Assembly (NCBI GenBank): GCA_965243755.1
Contig: CBDEVW010000002.1
Location: 62,001-126,000 of the forward strand
DNA: 64,000 bases
Direction of reading: 5' to 3'
Origin: JANSWY01 sp965243755
Lineage (GTDB): Bacteria > Bacteroidota > Bacteroidia > Cytophagales > Cyclobacteriaceae
In this document: positions 9,225 through 17,809 of the stretch, one piece after another
How positions within the stretch are numbered: the first letter of the stretch is position 1
Layout: every line of letters starts with the position of its first letter
Made by a program: the position numbers and the translations under genes
Notes under the pieces: generated by a model
Databases searched by the model: none
Told to the model about the DNA's origin: nothing
The model's input: the letters and a program-made list of their open reading frames with translations, nothing else

Positions 9225-9950
9225 ATGCTACGGAAAATAATCATGATGGGATTGGTGTTGGCTGCATTCGATTTACAGGCGCAGTTACACCTTGATGATC
9301 CCAATTACACTTATCAAAATATTAATCAACAAACATTGACAGGCGAGGAAGTGAATGCCATGCTGACTTCCCGTCAACATTATTCACTTAAGGAAGAATC
9401 TTTGGGTAATGAGCAGTTTATAGTAACGCTTGTACCTATAAGCAACAGAGAATTTCGCCAAACTATTCGTAAGAAAAAGCGGCTCGTCAGACAATTGAAA
9501 GGTCAATCCATTCCGGATTATGAATTAAAGGATCAATACGGACAAAGTATTACCAACCATTCCTTTGATCAATCCAAGGTGACGGTTTATAATTTCTGGT
9601 TCACTACTTGCGAGCACTGTCTGGATGAAATTCCAAAATTGAATGAATTGGTTTCCAGTTTCAACCCGGCTCAGGTCAATTTTATAGCGCCTACTTTCAA
9701 TACTCATACGCAGGTTGCCAAATTCCTTGAAGACCATACTTTTAATTACACCATATTGACCAATGGAAAAAGTTTAACGCAAGCTCTGCACATCAGGTCC
9801 TACCCAACGCATTTGGTTGTAGACCACAATGGTGTGATCAAAAAAGTGATGATAGGAAGTTCTGATCGGGTCATCAGGAATCTGTATAAAAACATTAAGC
9901 ACCTGCTGGATCATGAAATTCGCGTTGAAAATAGAATAGCCAATAGCTAA
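9225..9950 (+). CDS. periplasmic TlpA-like thioredoxin, copy 2
   Basis: A 241-residue paralogue of the preceding gene. I place the start at the ATG at 9225 (MLRKIIMMGLVLAAFDLQAQ), which begins a proper signal peptide; an upstream TTG at 9171 would add 18 unsuitable residues. The N-terminal extension (VTLVPISNREFRQTI) aligns with copy 1. The thioredoxin domain starts NFWFTTCEHCLDEIPKL, so its redox motif is CEHC rather than CRPC, suggesting a different redox potential or partner. The cis-Pro loop SYPTHLVVD is conserved. The two genes are about 110 bp apart on the same strand. Confidence 0.87.
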   Translation: MLRKIIMMGLVLAAFDLQAQLHLDDPNYTYQNINQQTLTGEEVNAMLTSRQHYSLKEESLGNEQFIVTLVPISNREFRQTIRKKKRLVRQLKGQSIPDYELKDQYGQSITNHSFDQSKVTVYNFWFTTCEHCLDEIPKLNELVSSFNPAQVNFIAPTFNTHTQVAKFLEDHTFNYTILTNGKSLTQALHIRSYPTHLVVDHNGVIKKVMIGSSDRVIRNLYKNIKHLLDHEIRVENRIANS

Positions 9951-9971
9951 TTCTCTTAATTTTGTCGGTTC

Positions 9972-10508
9972 ATGAGAAAGTTGAAAAACGAAGAACTGGA
10001 CCGACTGACAGTAGAAGAGTTTAAACAAGCTGATAAGATTCCTGTGGTTGTCCTACTGGACAATATCAGGAGTATGAACAACGTGGGAGCTGCGTTCCGA
10101 ACTTCTGATGCATTTCGTGTCAGGAAAATTTATCTGTGTGGAATTACGGCTAAACCACCGCATCGTGAGATACACAAAACTGCCCTGGGAGCAACAGATT
10201 CCATTGAGTGGGAATATTTTAAAGAGACTGAGGCGGCCATTGAACAGCTGAAAGCTGACGGTTACAAAATCATCGCAGTAGAACAGGCCGATAAAAGCAT
10301 CATGCTTAATGAATTCAAACCTGGACAAACTGAAAAAATTTGTTTCATCTTTGGAAATGAGGTATTTGGTGTTTCTGATAATGCAGTTGCCGCAGCAGAT
10401 GAGGTCTTGGAAATCCCGCAATTTGGGTCCAAGCATTCACTCAATATATCAGTATCAATCGGTGTGATACTCTGGGATTATATGAGCAAATGCTGGGACT
10501 TTCAGTAA
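9972..10508 (+). CDS. RNA 2'-O-methyltransferase, TrmH/SpoU family
   Basis: A 178-residue SPOUT-fold methyltransferase that would transfer a methyl group from SAM to a ribose 2'-OH of tRNA or rRNA. The three SpoU motifs are present: NIRSMNNVGAAFRTSDAF (motif 1, with the catalytic Arg), FIFGNEVFGVSD (motif 2) and EIPQFGSKHSLNISVSIGV (motif 3, the knot). The N-terminal extension is short (about 25 residues) with no extra RNA-binding domain. The exact target position cannot be assigned. The gene follows the TlpA pair by 21 bp and could be cotranscribed. Confidence 0.9.
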   Translation: MRKLKNEELDRLTVEEFKQADKIPVVVLLDNIRSMNNVGAAFRTSDAFRVRKIYLCGITAKPPHREIHKTALGATDSIEWEYFKETEAAIEQLKADGYKIIAVEQADKSIMLNEFKPGQTEKICFIFGNEVFGVSDNAVAAADEVLEIPQFGSKHSLNISVSIGVILWDYMSKCWDFQ

Positions 10509-10513
10509 CCAAA

Positions 10514-12802
10514 TTATTTGATCGTATACCTAAAACCAAGGAATCCTCTGATGCCCTGATTGGGAGCATACACGTAAGACGGATCAAATGTCAGCGCATA
10601 TGGGTTAGTATCTGTTGCCAATACATTTCCTTGATTGTCGTAATCCACACCTCTGTCAAATGGATCAAATGCCCTGGCAATAGCGTTTGATGGTGGAGTA
10701 AAATTCAACAGGTTTTTCACGCCTCCATAAATTTCCCAATTCTTATTGAAGGACTTAGTAAACTGAATATTTTGTATGCTCCATACCGGACTGAATTCAT
10801 CCCTTGGATCCAGATCACCAAGCAGTGGCAACCTCATGGGGCCATAAAGATTACCAGTGTAGTCTACCGACAGGCCTATATTATACCAGGAATAACTCAG
10901 TGTCCAGGTTCCCATAAACCTTTCCGTGAGTATTTGACGAGTTGTTTCCATCTCTCCGAACTCATTGCGTTCAGTATTGGAAACGTCCATTACAGTAACG
11001 CCCAGGTTTGCTCTCCACGGAGAATATGAAGCATAGTTCAGGTTCATAGATACCCCTCTTGAAACTGCATGTCCATCCAGGTTGTCATAAATGATAAGGT
11101 TAGGATCCGTATCATAATCCGGGATGATTTTGTTGGTGAAATAAGTATACCATCCCGATAAGTCCATGGTCAGAATAGAGTGATTAATAATAAACTTATG
11201 AATATAGTTCAGCGAAGTATTGTAAGATTGTTCTGGCTTCAATTCTTCCATAATGACTACATCTCTTGCACCAGTCAATGCAGCATGATCCTCGGTAAAT
11301 AGATTCACCACCCTAAATCCGGTTCCAAAATTGAACCTTACCACATTGTTTCCATTAGCTTTCCACTTATAGGCCAAACGAGGGGACCAAATATCTCCAT
11401 GGCGAGTATCATAATCATACCTCAGGCCAAGCAATAAATTATGCTTTGGTTTCATAGTCCAGTTATCCTGAACAAAAAACCCTGGCAGATGGACTTTGCT
11501 TGGTTCATTTTCATCGGAAGAAGCTGTAGCAGTGGTGTTGTCGTCATAGAATGTATACCGGTAGGTTGCTCCTGTTAGCAGGCTGTGGGAAGCTATGTGC
11601 TTATCCCATATTAACTGTCCGTAGGCAATGTTCTGGTCCGCATTGAATCGCATATCCCCGTAAACTGAATTTTGATGGTGCTGATTATAGGATCCACTGA
11701 AAGTAATTCTTTCTGGTACCGGGAGCTGATAAGTTCCAACCAACTCTACCCTGGAAGTATAAATGCTCTCTCCATATATTTGATCTCCACCCCGAAAATC
11801 TTTGGTCCAGTTCATCTCACCACCCCATCGGTCCTCGTAAAAATATCTTCCAGCAATTGATGCCAGTCTATTATGGTTTCTTTTGAAGTTCCACTTATTG
11901 AATACCGAAATTCTGTGCTGCTGCGTAAGGTCAGTAAACCCATCTCCATTATTGTCGATTGGGTTCTGATAATTGAAATAATTGACACCAAAAAGGGATG
12001 CAACATCCTCACTGGTCTTTAATTTAACACCGATATCTGTATTAAATTCCATCCAGGATGTTCCAAAAGCGTCCACAGATACTAGTGGCGCATTGTTTGG
12101 GTTCTTGGTAATAATATTGATCAATCCTCCTACAGCCTCAGAACCATACAGTGCGGAAGCCGAGCCTTTGACGATTTCCATTCGTTCTATGAGACTATTT
12201 GGAATCCCTGAAAGCCCATAGACTGTGGATAAACCACTGACTATCGGCATGCCATCCAGAAGCACCATGGTATAGGGGCCTTCCAGACCATTGATGTGAA
12301 TATCTCCGGTATTGCAGACATTGCAATTAAGTTGAGGTCTTACGCCATTGATCGTTTGAAGTCCTTCAAATACAGAAGAAACCGGGTTCATTTTGAAATA
12401 AGCCGGTTGGTACACATCAACCGGAACCGGACTATCCATTTTGGATATTTCTTTCATGGTAGCTGAAACCACCACCACTTCATCCAACCCAATGGCCTCT
12501 TCTTTAAGAGTAATTTGATTGAGTTTGATGGGTGCATTGCCCTCAACCATTATTTGCTGCTCATAATTTTGATATCCAATACCGGAAATAAGCAACACAT
12601 AGTTTCCCGCCTTTACATTTTCGATGGTAAAGTTTCCCTCCTCATCTGAAAAAGAGCCATAGGAAGTACCTTTTAGTCCAACATTGACAAATGCAACAGG
12701 GCCTTCTTCACTTATAACCTTGCCAGAAATCGTAGTGCCAGACTGGGCTACCCCATCAAGTACCATCCAGCAAAAGATCAAAAAAATAGCAATTCGTTTC
12801 AT
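10514..12802 (-). CDS. TonB-dependent outer-membrane receptor with plug Cys pair
   Basis: I start at the ATG at 12802 (MKRIAIFLIFCWMVLDGVAQ), not at an in-frame ATG at 12835, because a TAGCTTTG -7 element lies between them. The 762-residue product has a signal peptide, a carboxypeptidase-regulatory-like domain (about residues 22-100) and a plug domain. The plug includes NCNVCNTGD followed by INGLEGPYTMVLLDGMP, and a 22-strand barrel ends in FRYTIK. Receptors of this type import metal complexes such as siderophores or haem, energised by TonB. The Cys pair in the plug resembles a Bacteroidota subgroup whose substrate I cannot name with certainty. A palindrome lies upstream, and the gene is beside the imelysin operon. 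Confidence 0.9.
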   Translation of the reverse strand: MKRIAIFLIFCWMVLDGVAQSGTTISGKVISEEGPVAFVNVGLKGTSYGSFSDEEGNFTIENVKAGNYVLLISGIGYQNYEQQIMVEGNAPIKLNQITLKEEAIGLDEVVVVSATMKEISKMDSPVPVDVYQPAYFKMNPVSSVFEGLQTINGVRPQLNCNVCNTGDIHINGLEGPYTMVLLDGMPIVSGLSTVYGLSGIPNSLIERMEIVKGSASALYGSEAVGGLINIITKNPNNAPLVSVDAFGTSWMEFNTDIGVKLKTSEDVASLFGVNYFNYQNPIDNNGDGFTDLTQQHRISVFNKWNFKRNHNRLASIAGRYFYEDRWGGEMNWTKDFRGGDQIYGESIYTSRVELVGTYQLPVPERITFSGSYNQHHQNSVYGDMRFNADQNIAYGQLIWDKHIASHSLLTGATYRYTFYDDNTTATASSDENEPSKVHLPGFFVQDNWTMKPKHNLLLGLRYDYDTRHGDIWSPRLAYKWKANGNNVVRFNFGTGFRVVNLFTEDHAALTGARDVVIMEELKPEQSYNTSLNYIHKFIINHSILTMDLSGWYTYFTNKIIPDYDTDPNLIIYDNLDGHAVSRGVSMNLNYASYSPWRANLGVTVMDVSNTERNEFGEMETTRQILTERFMGTWTLSYSWYNIGLSVDYTGNLYGPMRLPLLGDLDPRDEFSPVWSIQNIQFTKSFNKNWEIYGGVKNLLNFTPPSNAIARAFDPFDRGVDYDNQGNVLATDTNPYALTFDPSYVYAPNQGIRGFLGFRYTIK

Positions 12803-12819
12803 TTCAAAATAATTTGATA

Positions 12820-12895
12820 CAAAGCTAGAAAACAACTTAGAATTATAAAATTATTTTTTAATATATCCTTAAACTAATTTTTAGATTAATCTAAA
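12820..12895 (-). promoter_or_regulatory. promoter -7 element and 16-bp palindrome of the Cys-pair TonB receptor
   Basis: Reverse strand: TAGCTTTG (12820-12827) fits the Bacteroidota -7 consensus TAnnTTTG. Upstream, TTTAGATTAATCTAAA (12880-12895) is a perfect 16-bp palindrome built from the same TTTAGA/TCTAAA half-sites as the operators further right, but with a 4-nt instead of 5-nt spacer. No good -33 element is seen. Confidence 0.5.
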
Positions 12896-12961
12896 TTTAG
12901 AAGTGTGAAAAGGCAGTGGTATGAAATCAATTCTAACAGATTTTATTAATTGAGGAAGTTT

Positions 12962-15391
12962 TTAAAAGTCGAAACCAACAGTTACATAAAAACTGCGTCC
13001 ATCGGAAGGTATAATGCCTGGTCCGGGATAGCCAGCAGCTCTTCTGGTGAAATAGCGGCTATCGGTTAGGTTGTTGCTACCCATTTGAAATTGGTAGTTA
13101 CGGTACTGATATTTAATAGAAAGGTCCATTACCTGATAAGAAGGAATCAGGCCTTCTACACTGGTAGCAGATCGCTCAGCATTCGAGGCATCAGAATAGT
13201 GTTGCGCTACATGGCTAAATTGTAGTGATGCGCCCAGATTTCCTCTTTTATAAGTAAGACCAGATTTAAAATTCACCGGGGGAACTAACTCCACCTCATT
13301 GCCCTCCACAGATTGGTTTTCTGATTGCAGGTACCTGGATTTAATGATCCCGATGTTTACGAACAGATTGAGTCTGTCAGTCCCTGTGTAATTCAGATAT
13401 TGTAGAATGTTCAATTCTGAAAACAACTCCAATCCATAAATGCCGGCATCTGCTATATTTGTACGATACCTGAAAGTTCTGTTGACAAGGTTATTGAATC
13501 TTGGGTCTGGCTCTGTTTTGAGAATTGTACCAATTCTTTGATCATATGAAAGATAAAATGCGCTCACGTCATACTGCAAGCTGTTACCCACCTGGCCTCT
13601 TAGCCCAAGGTCCATGTTAAAGCCTCGCTCATCCTGAAGATTCGGATCCACCTCCAGCGAGGGGTTGTTAACCCTGATGTCATTAAAATTGATGGCTCTA
13701 TAGTTTTGGGAGAAGTTGCCGTAGACCTCCATTGCAGGGCCTGGCTTGTAGCTCACTCCCACACCTCCAAATATAAAATCTCTGGGGTTACTCTTGTTTT
13801 CCTCTATCCGCTCGTCATAGATGATGTTGCCTGCAAGATCAAACCTCGTGTCTCTGTAATAACCTCTGGCTTTGGTTACAATATGTTCATATCTTATCCC
13901 AGGGGTTATACTTAATTTATCCGTGAGGTTAAAAATGTTTTCTACAAAAAAGGAAGTATTCCTTGATGGTAAATCAAAATCAGAATCTTCCAGGTTCCCG
14001 GGGTTGAGGTATTGGAAATTTGGATCTGCACTGGCGTCTGCGTCTCCCTGCATCCTGTGGGTAAATCCTCTGTAATATCGAGTACCTACCAACAATACAG
14101 AATTTTTACCTCCAAGACTGTAGTTGAATATTAATCTCGTTTCATTGCCCCAATTATTGAAAGAATCCATCAGGAGATCTCTATTAGCATCCAGGTCATC
14201 CGGACGGTCTATTCTTCCCAGATTTCCGAGGGCGTCTTTCGATGCAACGAGCCCAAAAAACCGACTGTTGATTCTTAGTTTTGAATTGAATCGATGATCG
14301 AAAGTTGTTGCAAACAAGTTCCAGTTTACCTGAAACCAGTTTCTCGACCTGTTGGATTGCCTGGGGTCCTGAGCAAACTGATTATCAGTTAATCCACCAG
14401 ACTGCTGAGCAAGGTAATCCATCAAAGTATACTCAAATTTGATGGATGAGTAAGTATTGAAATTATATTTAAATGCACCGTAAGCGGTATGTTGAGTCAA
14501 TGATGAATTGGGCCTCCAACCGTCAGACCTTTTGAAATCATAAAAGGTATAGTAGTTGACTTTGCCTACTGTTCCTCCCACACTGTTGAAGGAATTGAAT
14601 AACCCAAATGAGCCTACGGTCTGATTGGATTGTATATCTAGCTTCTCTGTCTGACTACCTTCCTTTAACTGAAAATTCACCAAACCACCAAATTGCGTTC
14701 CGTATTGCAATGATGCGGCTCCTCGAATGATCTGAATTCGTTTAACTGCCTGGACAGGGGGTGTATAATAACTTTCAGGATAGCCCAATGCATCTGCTGC
14801 TATGTCATAGCCATTTTGTCTTACATTAAAGTTGGCACTTCGGTTTGGACTTAATCCCCTTCCTCCAATTCCTAACTGCACCCCGGCACCATCACTTTCC
14901 CAAATATTCAACCCTGGCACCCTGGAATATACTTGCCGCGCGGTATTTGCACCCTTGTTAGCCACCAGGTTATCAATATGGATGACTTCTGATTTCTTGG
15001 CCTCATTGATCGTTACTCCCTCTACGGCCTTCAATCTGCTTACTCCAAAATAGGTAACTTCTTCCCCTGACACCACAAACTCCTTCAGTTCCTGATGCAA
15101 CTCTTTCATATCAAAGTTGAGTTGTATTTTGCGATCAACGATTTCAACATGTGCTACTGTCGTCTCATACCCATGTGCGAAAACCATCACTTCGTATTGA
15201 CCTTTTTTTAAACCATTGATCACATAAGCCCCTGATTGGTCTGTCTCTGTATTCAGGTTTTGCCCCTCAATGATGACTACAGCGCCGGGCAGTGATTCTT
15301 TTCCTGAGTTGACAGAACCATAAATGCTAAACGTCTGACCAAATACCAGATTAGATAAAACAAATAGCGATATCGTCAAAAGGTATTTCAT
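12962..15391 (-). CDS. FecA-like TonB-dependent receptor of the imelysin operon
   Basis: An 809-residue outer-membrane receptor. It has a signal peptide (MKYLLTISLFVLSNLVFGQ), a carboxypeptidase-regulatory-like domain (about 22-95), a plug (VNEAK/NEAKKSEVIHIDNLVANKG then RIQIIRGAASLQYG) and a barrel ending in FYVTVGFDF. The barrel segment YGNFSQNYRAINFND and the plug NFNVRQNGYDIAADALG resemble FecA-type ferric dicitrate receptors. It is the last gene of the DUF4856-imelysin-HTTM operon. Its ATG overlaps the HTTM stop codon (ATGA, 15388-15391), so translation is probably coupled. Iron as cargo is inferred from the operon, not from the sequence alone. Confidence 0.9.
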   Translation of the reverse strand: MKYLLTISLFVLSNLVFGQTFSIYGSVNSGKESLPGAVVIIEGQNLNTETDQSGAYVINGLKKGQYEVMVFAHGYETTVAHVEIVDRKIQLNFDMKELHQELKEFVVSGEEVTYFGVSRLKAVEGVTINEAKKSEVIHIDNLVANKGANTARQVYSRVPGLNIWESDGAGVQLGIGGRGLSPNRSANFNVRQNGYDIAADALGYPESYYTPPVQAVKRIQIIRGAASLQYGTQFGGLVNFQLKEGSQTEKLDIQSNQTVGSFGLFNSFNSVGGTVGKVNYYTFYDFKRSDGWRPNSSLTQHTAYGAFKYNFNTYSSIKFEYTLMDYLAQQSGGLTDNQFAQDPRQSNRSRNWFQVNWNLFATTFDHRFNSKLRINSRFFGLVASKDALGNLGRIDRPDDLDANRDLLMDSFNNWGNETRLIFNYSLGGKNSVLLVGTRYYRGFTHRMQGDADASADPNFQYLNPGNLEDSDFDLPSRNTSFFVENIFNLTDKLSITPGIRYEHIVTKARGYYRDTRFDLAGNIIYDERIEENKSNPRDFIFGGVGVSYKPGPAMEVYGNFSQNYRAINFNDIRVNNPSLEVDPNLQDERGFNMDLGLRGQVGNSLQYDVSAFYLSYDQRIGTILKTEPDPRFNNLVNRTFRYRTNIADAGIYGLELFSELNILQYLNYTGTDRLNLFVNIGIIKSRYLQSENQSVEGNEVELVPPVNFKSGLTYKRGNLGASLQFSHVAQHYSDASNAERSATSVEGLIPSYQVMDLSIKYQYRNYQFQMGSNNLTDSRYFTRRAAGYPGPGIIPSDGRSFYVTVGFDF

Positions 15392-16734
15392 TGGTTATAA
15401 GAAAGTATCCATGGTTTGTGGCGGAATGAATCTTTTTCTTCCGTAAGGTCTACATTGGGATCGATCAGTAGCTGATTTTTTCTCCCATTGAGCGTAACAT
15501 AGCTTTCCGCAAAAATCTTTGGATCCTCAATCCCCATGTCCTGGTAATATGACTCAACAAATTTTGCATACTGAAGAATCATATCTGGCTGGGTGGACAC
15601 CATTTTTTCCTGCTGTGGTGTAAGAAATTCATAATTAGCTACCGTACCTGACCTTCCGGTCTTCGGGTCTACAACTTTGAGGGTAAGGAAGCCAGCTTTT
15701 TCCATTAGCATCACTCTCCACGAAAAACGATAGCCTTCTTCATTCCAAAATAAATCCCCGGGATATAGCAAATACCTCCATGGGAACAGTATCTGTATCA
15801 TGAAAAAGATCATAAGTGCATATTTTACGATCTTTGTTCTTGCCATGGCTTTACGTACCGGATAAGATTTCAGGTTGAATTTTTGCGAGATTCCACTTAT
15901 CAGTCGGGTATGAGTCGTTGGATCAAAATAAATGAGTGTGGATAGGATCATGATCCACGGAAACATGCCAATTGGGAACAATACCCAGGTAAAAAGGTGA
16001 AACAATACTACTATGGCATACACCCAATTTCTTGTTGGTTTGTAAAGTAGAAATGCCACTATAAACAAGTCATACACTGCCCCAAACCAGCTGAACAAAT
16101 AAGCCACCCAGGTTTCCTGTAGCAGCTGACCAACAATTGGTAAGTGAGCATTTGCCGGTAGCCACAGTTTTAAAGGCATGGCCTCTATCAACCAATCGTG
16201 ATTAAGCTTTGCGATTCCGGCAAATATGTAAACTATTGCCAATTGCAACTTCAGGCTATTGATGGACCAGGCACTTACTTTGGATAATTTTTCTTTAGTG
16301 ATCACCACATCAAGTGCAAAGTATTTGTTGGCTGGCAAAAAGATCAATAGGAATGCGACCAGGCTTACAAAGTAATAGTGGTTGAGGTAATTCGTTTTAT
16401 CAATCAGTTCAATGTAGGTGAATGAAATAAAAAATAATATTGAGGCCAGGCGATACTTTAAGCCAAGCATCAGGGCAATGGCAGCAATCAGGCAGATTGA
16501 AAATAGTAAGTATATACCGGTATCTCCTGGATATTTTACCCATTCAAATCCGTAGTAACTGAAATGATATTTGGGCAAGATATATTGCTCATAGATCCAT
16601 CCATTCACCATAAAACGGATCAAACTCACAGTCATTATAAAACCAAAAAGCACCCTAAACATCGCCAAGGGTGCAATTGATACTTTTTGATCAATTAATT
16701 GGGTCCTTATGTTTTCCCAACTAATCGCCATCAT
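15388..16734 (-). CDS. HTTM / vitamin K-dependent gamma-carboxylase-like membrane protein
   Basis: A 448-residue polytopic membrane protein of the horizontally transferred transmembrane (HTTM) family, homologous to the membrane half of vitamin K-dependent gamma-glutamyl carboxylase. Hydrophobic segments run from about residue 25 to 325. The family landmarks LDKTNYxNHYY-like (DKTNYLNHYYF, 112-122) and the lysine region YIFAGIAKLNHDW (K176) match the place of the catalytic lysine in the eukaryotic enzyme. A soluble C-terminal part follows. The gene overlaps the imelysin gene by 14 bp and the FecA-like receptor gene by 4 bp, so it is firmly part of this iron-linked operon. Its chemistry is unknown. 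Confidence 0.85.
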   Translation of the reverse strand: MMAISWENIRTQLIDQKVSIAPLAMFRVLFGFIMTVSLIRFMVNGWIYEQYILPKYHFSYYGFEWVKYPGDTGIYLLFSICLIAAIALMLGLKYRLASILFFISFTYIELIDKTNYLNHYYFVSLVAFLLIFLPANKYFALDVVITKEKLSKVSAWSINSLKLQLAIVYIFAGIAKLNHDWLIEAMPLKLWLPANAHLPIVGQLLQETWVAYLFSWFGAVYDLFIVAFLLYKPTRNWVYAIVVLFHLFTWVLFPIGMFPWIMILSTLIYFDPTTHTRLISGISQKFNLKSYPVRKAMARTKIVKYALMIFFMIQILFPWRYLLYPGDLFWNEEGYRFSWRVMLMEKAGFLTLKVVDPKTGRSGTVANYEFLTPQQEKMVSTQPDMILQYAKFVESYYQDMGIEDPKIFAESYVTLNGRKNQLLIDPNVDLTEEKDSFRHKPWILSYNQ

Positions 16735-17806
16735 TGTCCTGATAAGTGATACTAATTCCTAATGCTGAGACCATCTCCGTTTTCACAAGAACCAGCAGAT
16801 TCTGAATCGCTGCGATGGTGTTTTGTACCTGATCCGGATTATTTTCCACAACCACATTCAACGGTTCTTCAATCAATTGGGCCTGGGCTATGCAACTATT
16901 AAGTTGTGTCAGTATGTTCTCAGACATATTTTGATTGTCGATGGTTTTTGCGTCTATTGCATCCAGGTAATCCAAAAGACCCTCACCAGATTCCGAACCG
17001 GTATATAAATTCTTATAGGCCTGAAGGTTTCTTACCGCCAACTCCACGGAATAACCAGCATATAATCCCTCAATTCTATCAGGGTTTGGAATACCAAGAG
17101 ACCTCAGCCCAACTGGAATTCCAAGTTTGGCGTCCCTGGTTTTTCGCTCCATAGACTGGGTAATGGCATTTACCATTTGACCAAGTGAACTCCCAACGTC
17201 AGTCCCCTGTGCCGTTTTGAAAGTTTCAAGGTAGGTGTTTTGCCATTCACTGGCGGTGGTATTTGCTTTATCAGCAATCAGGTTTGCCAAAACTTCCAGG
17301 TAACTCCGTCTCGAACTGCTTGATTCAAATGCAACAATCAAATCTTCATCTGTTCCATTATAAATCAAATATGACATTGCCTGAAATCCTCTTTGGTCAG
17401 AGGCAGAGGCCGCTTCTAAAGAAAAGTTATCATTCTCAATATTCTGTTCAATCGCTAGTTCATCGACAGGATATATGTTTAAGTAGCTCGCCAATCCATT
17501 GGTAGAGGCCGGGCCAAAATCAAACATCATACAATCCTGCCATACAAGCCTGGCATCCTTTAAAGCTACCCTGATTGCCTGTAAGTTTTCTGCCGTCAGG
17601 TCCCCATTAAATGTCTCAACCGCCAATTTCAGATTTGCTGTTGAAGTAGCCAGATTCTGGTATGCTGGAAGGATTATGTTTTCACCTGTGTTTGCCAAAA
17701 AAGCCGTTTGATCAGCTGTTAGTGTGCCTCCTGTAGAATCATCGTTGCAGGAGGTTGAAACAAGTATCAAAAGGAGTAATATGGAGAATGATAACTTCCT
17801 CAGCAT
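16721..17806 (-). CDS. imelysin family lipoprotein
   Basis: A 361-residue lipoprotein with lipobox STSC (Cys20). The rest is an all-helical imelysin (peptidase M75/IrpA-like) domain. It shows the conserved ARLVWQDCMMFDFGP and RGFQAMSYLIY stretches, the latter at the site of the family's GxHxxE-type motif, where the His and Glu are not kept. Imelysin-like proteins are iron-regulated surface or periplasmic proteins thought to take part in iron uptake rather than proteolysis. It sits 3 bp downstream of the DUF4856 gene and overlaps the HTTM gene. Together these suggest one iron-acquisition unit. Confidence 0.85.
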   Translation of the reverse strand: MLRKLSFSILLLLILVSTSCNDDSTGGTLTADQTAFLANTGENIILPAYQNLATSTANLKLAVETFNGDLTAENLQAIRVALKDARLVWQDCMMFDFGPASTNGLASYLNIYPVDELAIEQNIENDNFSLEAASASDQRGFQAMSYLIYNGTDEDLIVAFESSSSRRSYLEVLANLIADKANTTASEWQNTYLETFKTAQGTDVGSSLGQMVNAITQSMERKTRDAKLGIPVGLRSLGIPNPDRIEGLYAGYSVELAVRNLQAYKNLYTGSESGEGLLDYLDAIDAKTIDNQNMSENILTQLNSCIAQAQLIEEPLNVVVENNPDQVQNTIAAIQNLLVLVKTEMVSALGISITYQDNDGD

Positions 17807-17809
17807 CGC

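Noticed and set aside
12834..12835. Upstream ATG of the Cys-pair TonB receptor
   Set aside because: The -7 element TAGCTTTG lies downstream of it, and the signal peptide begins cleanly at 12802.
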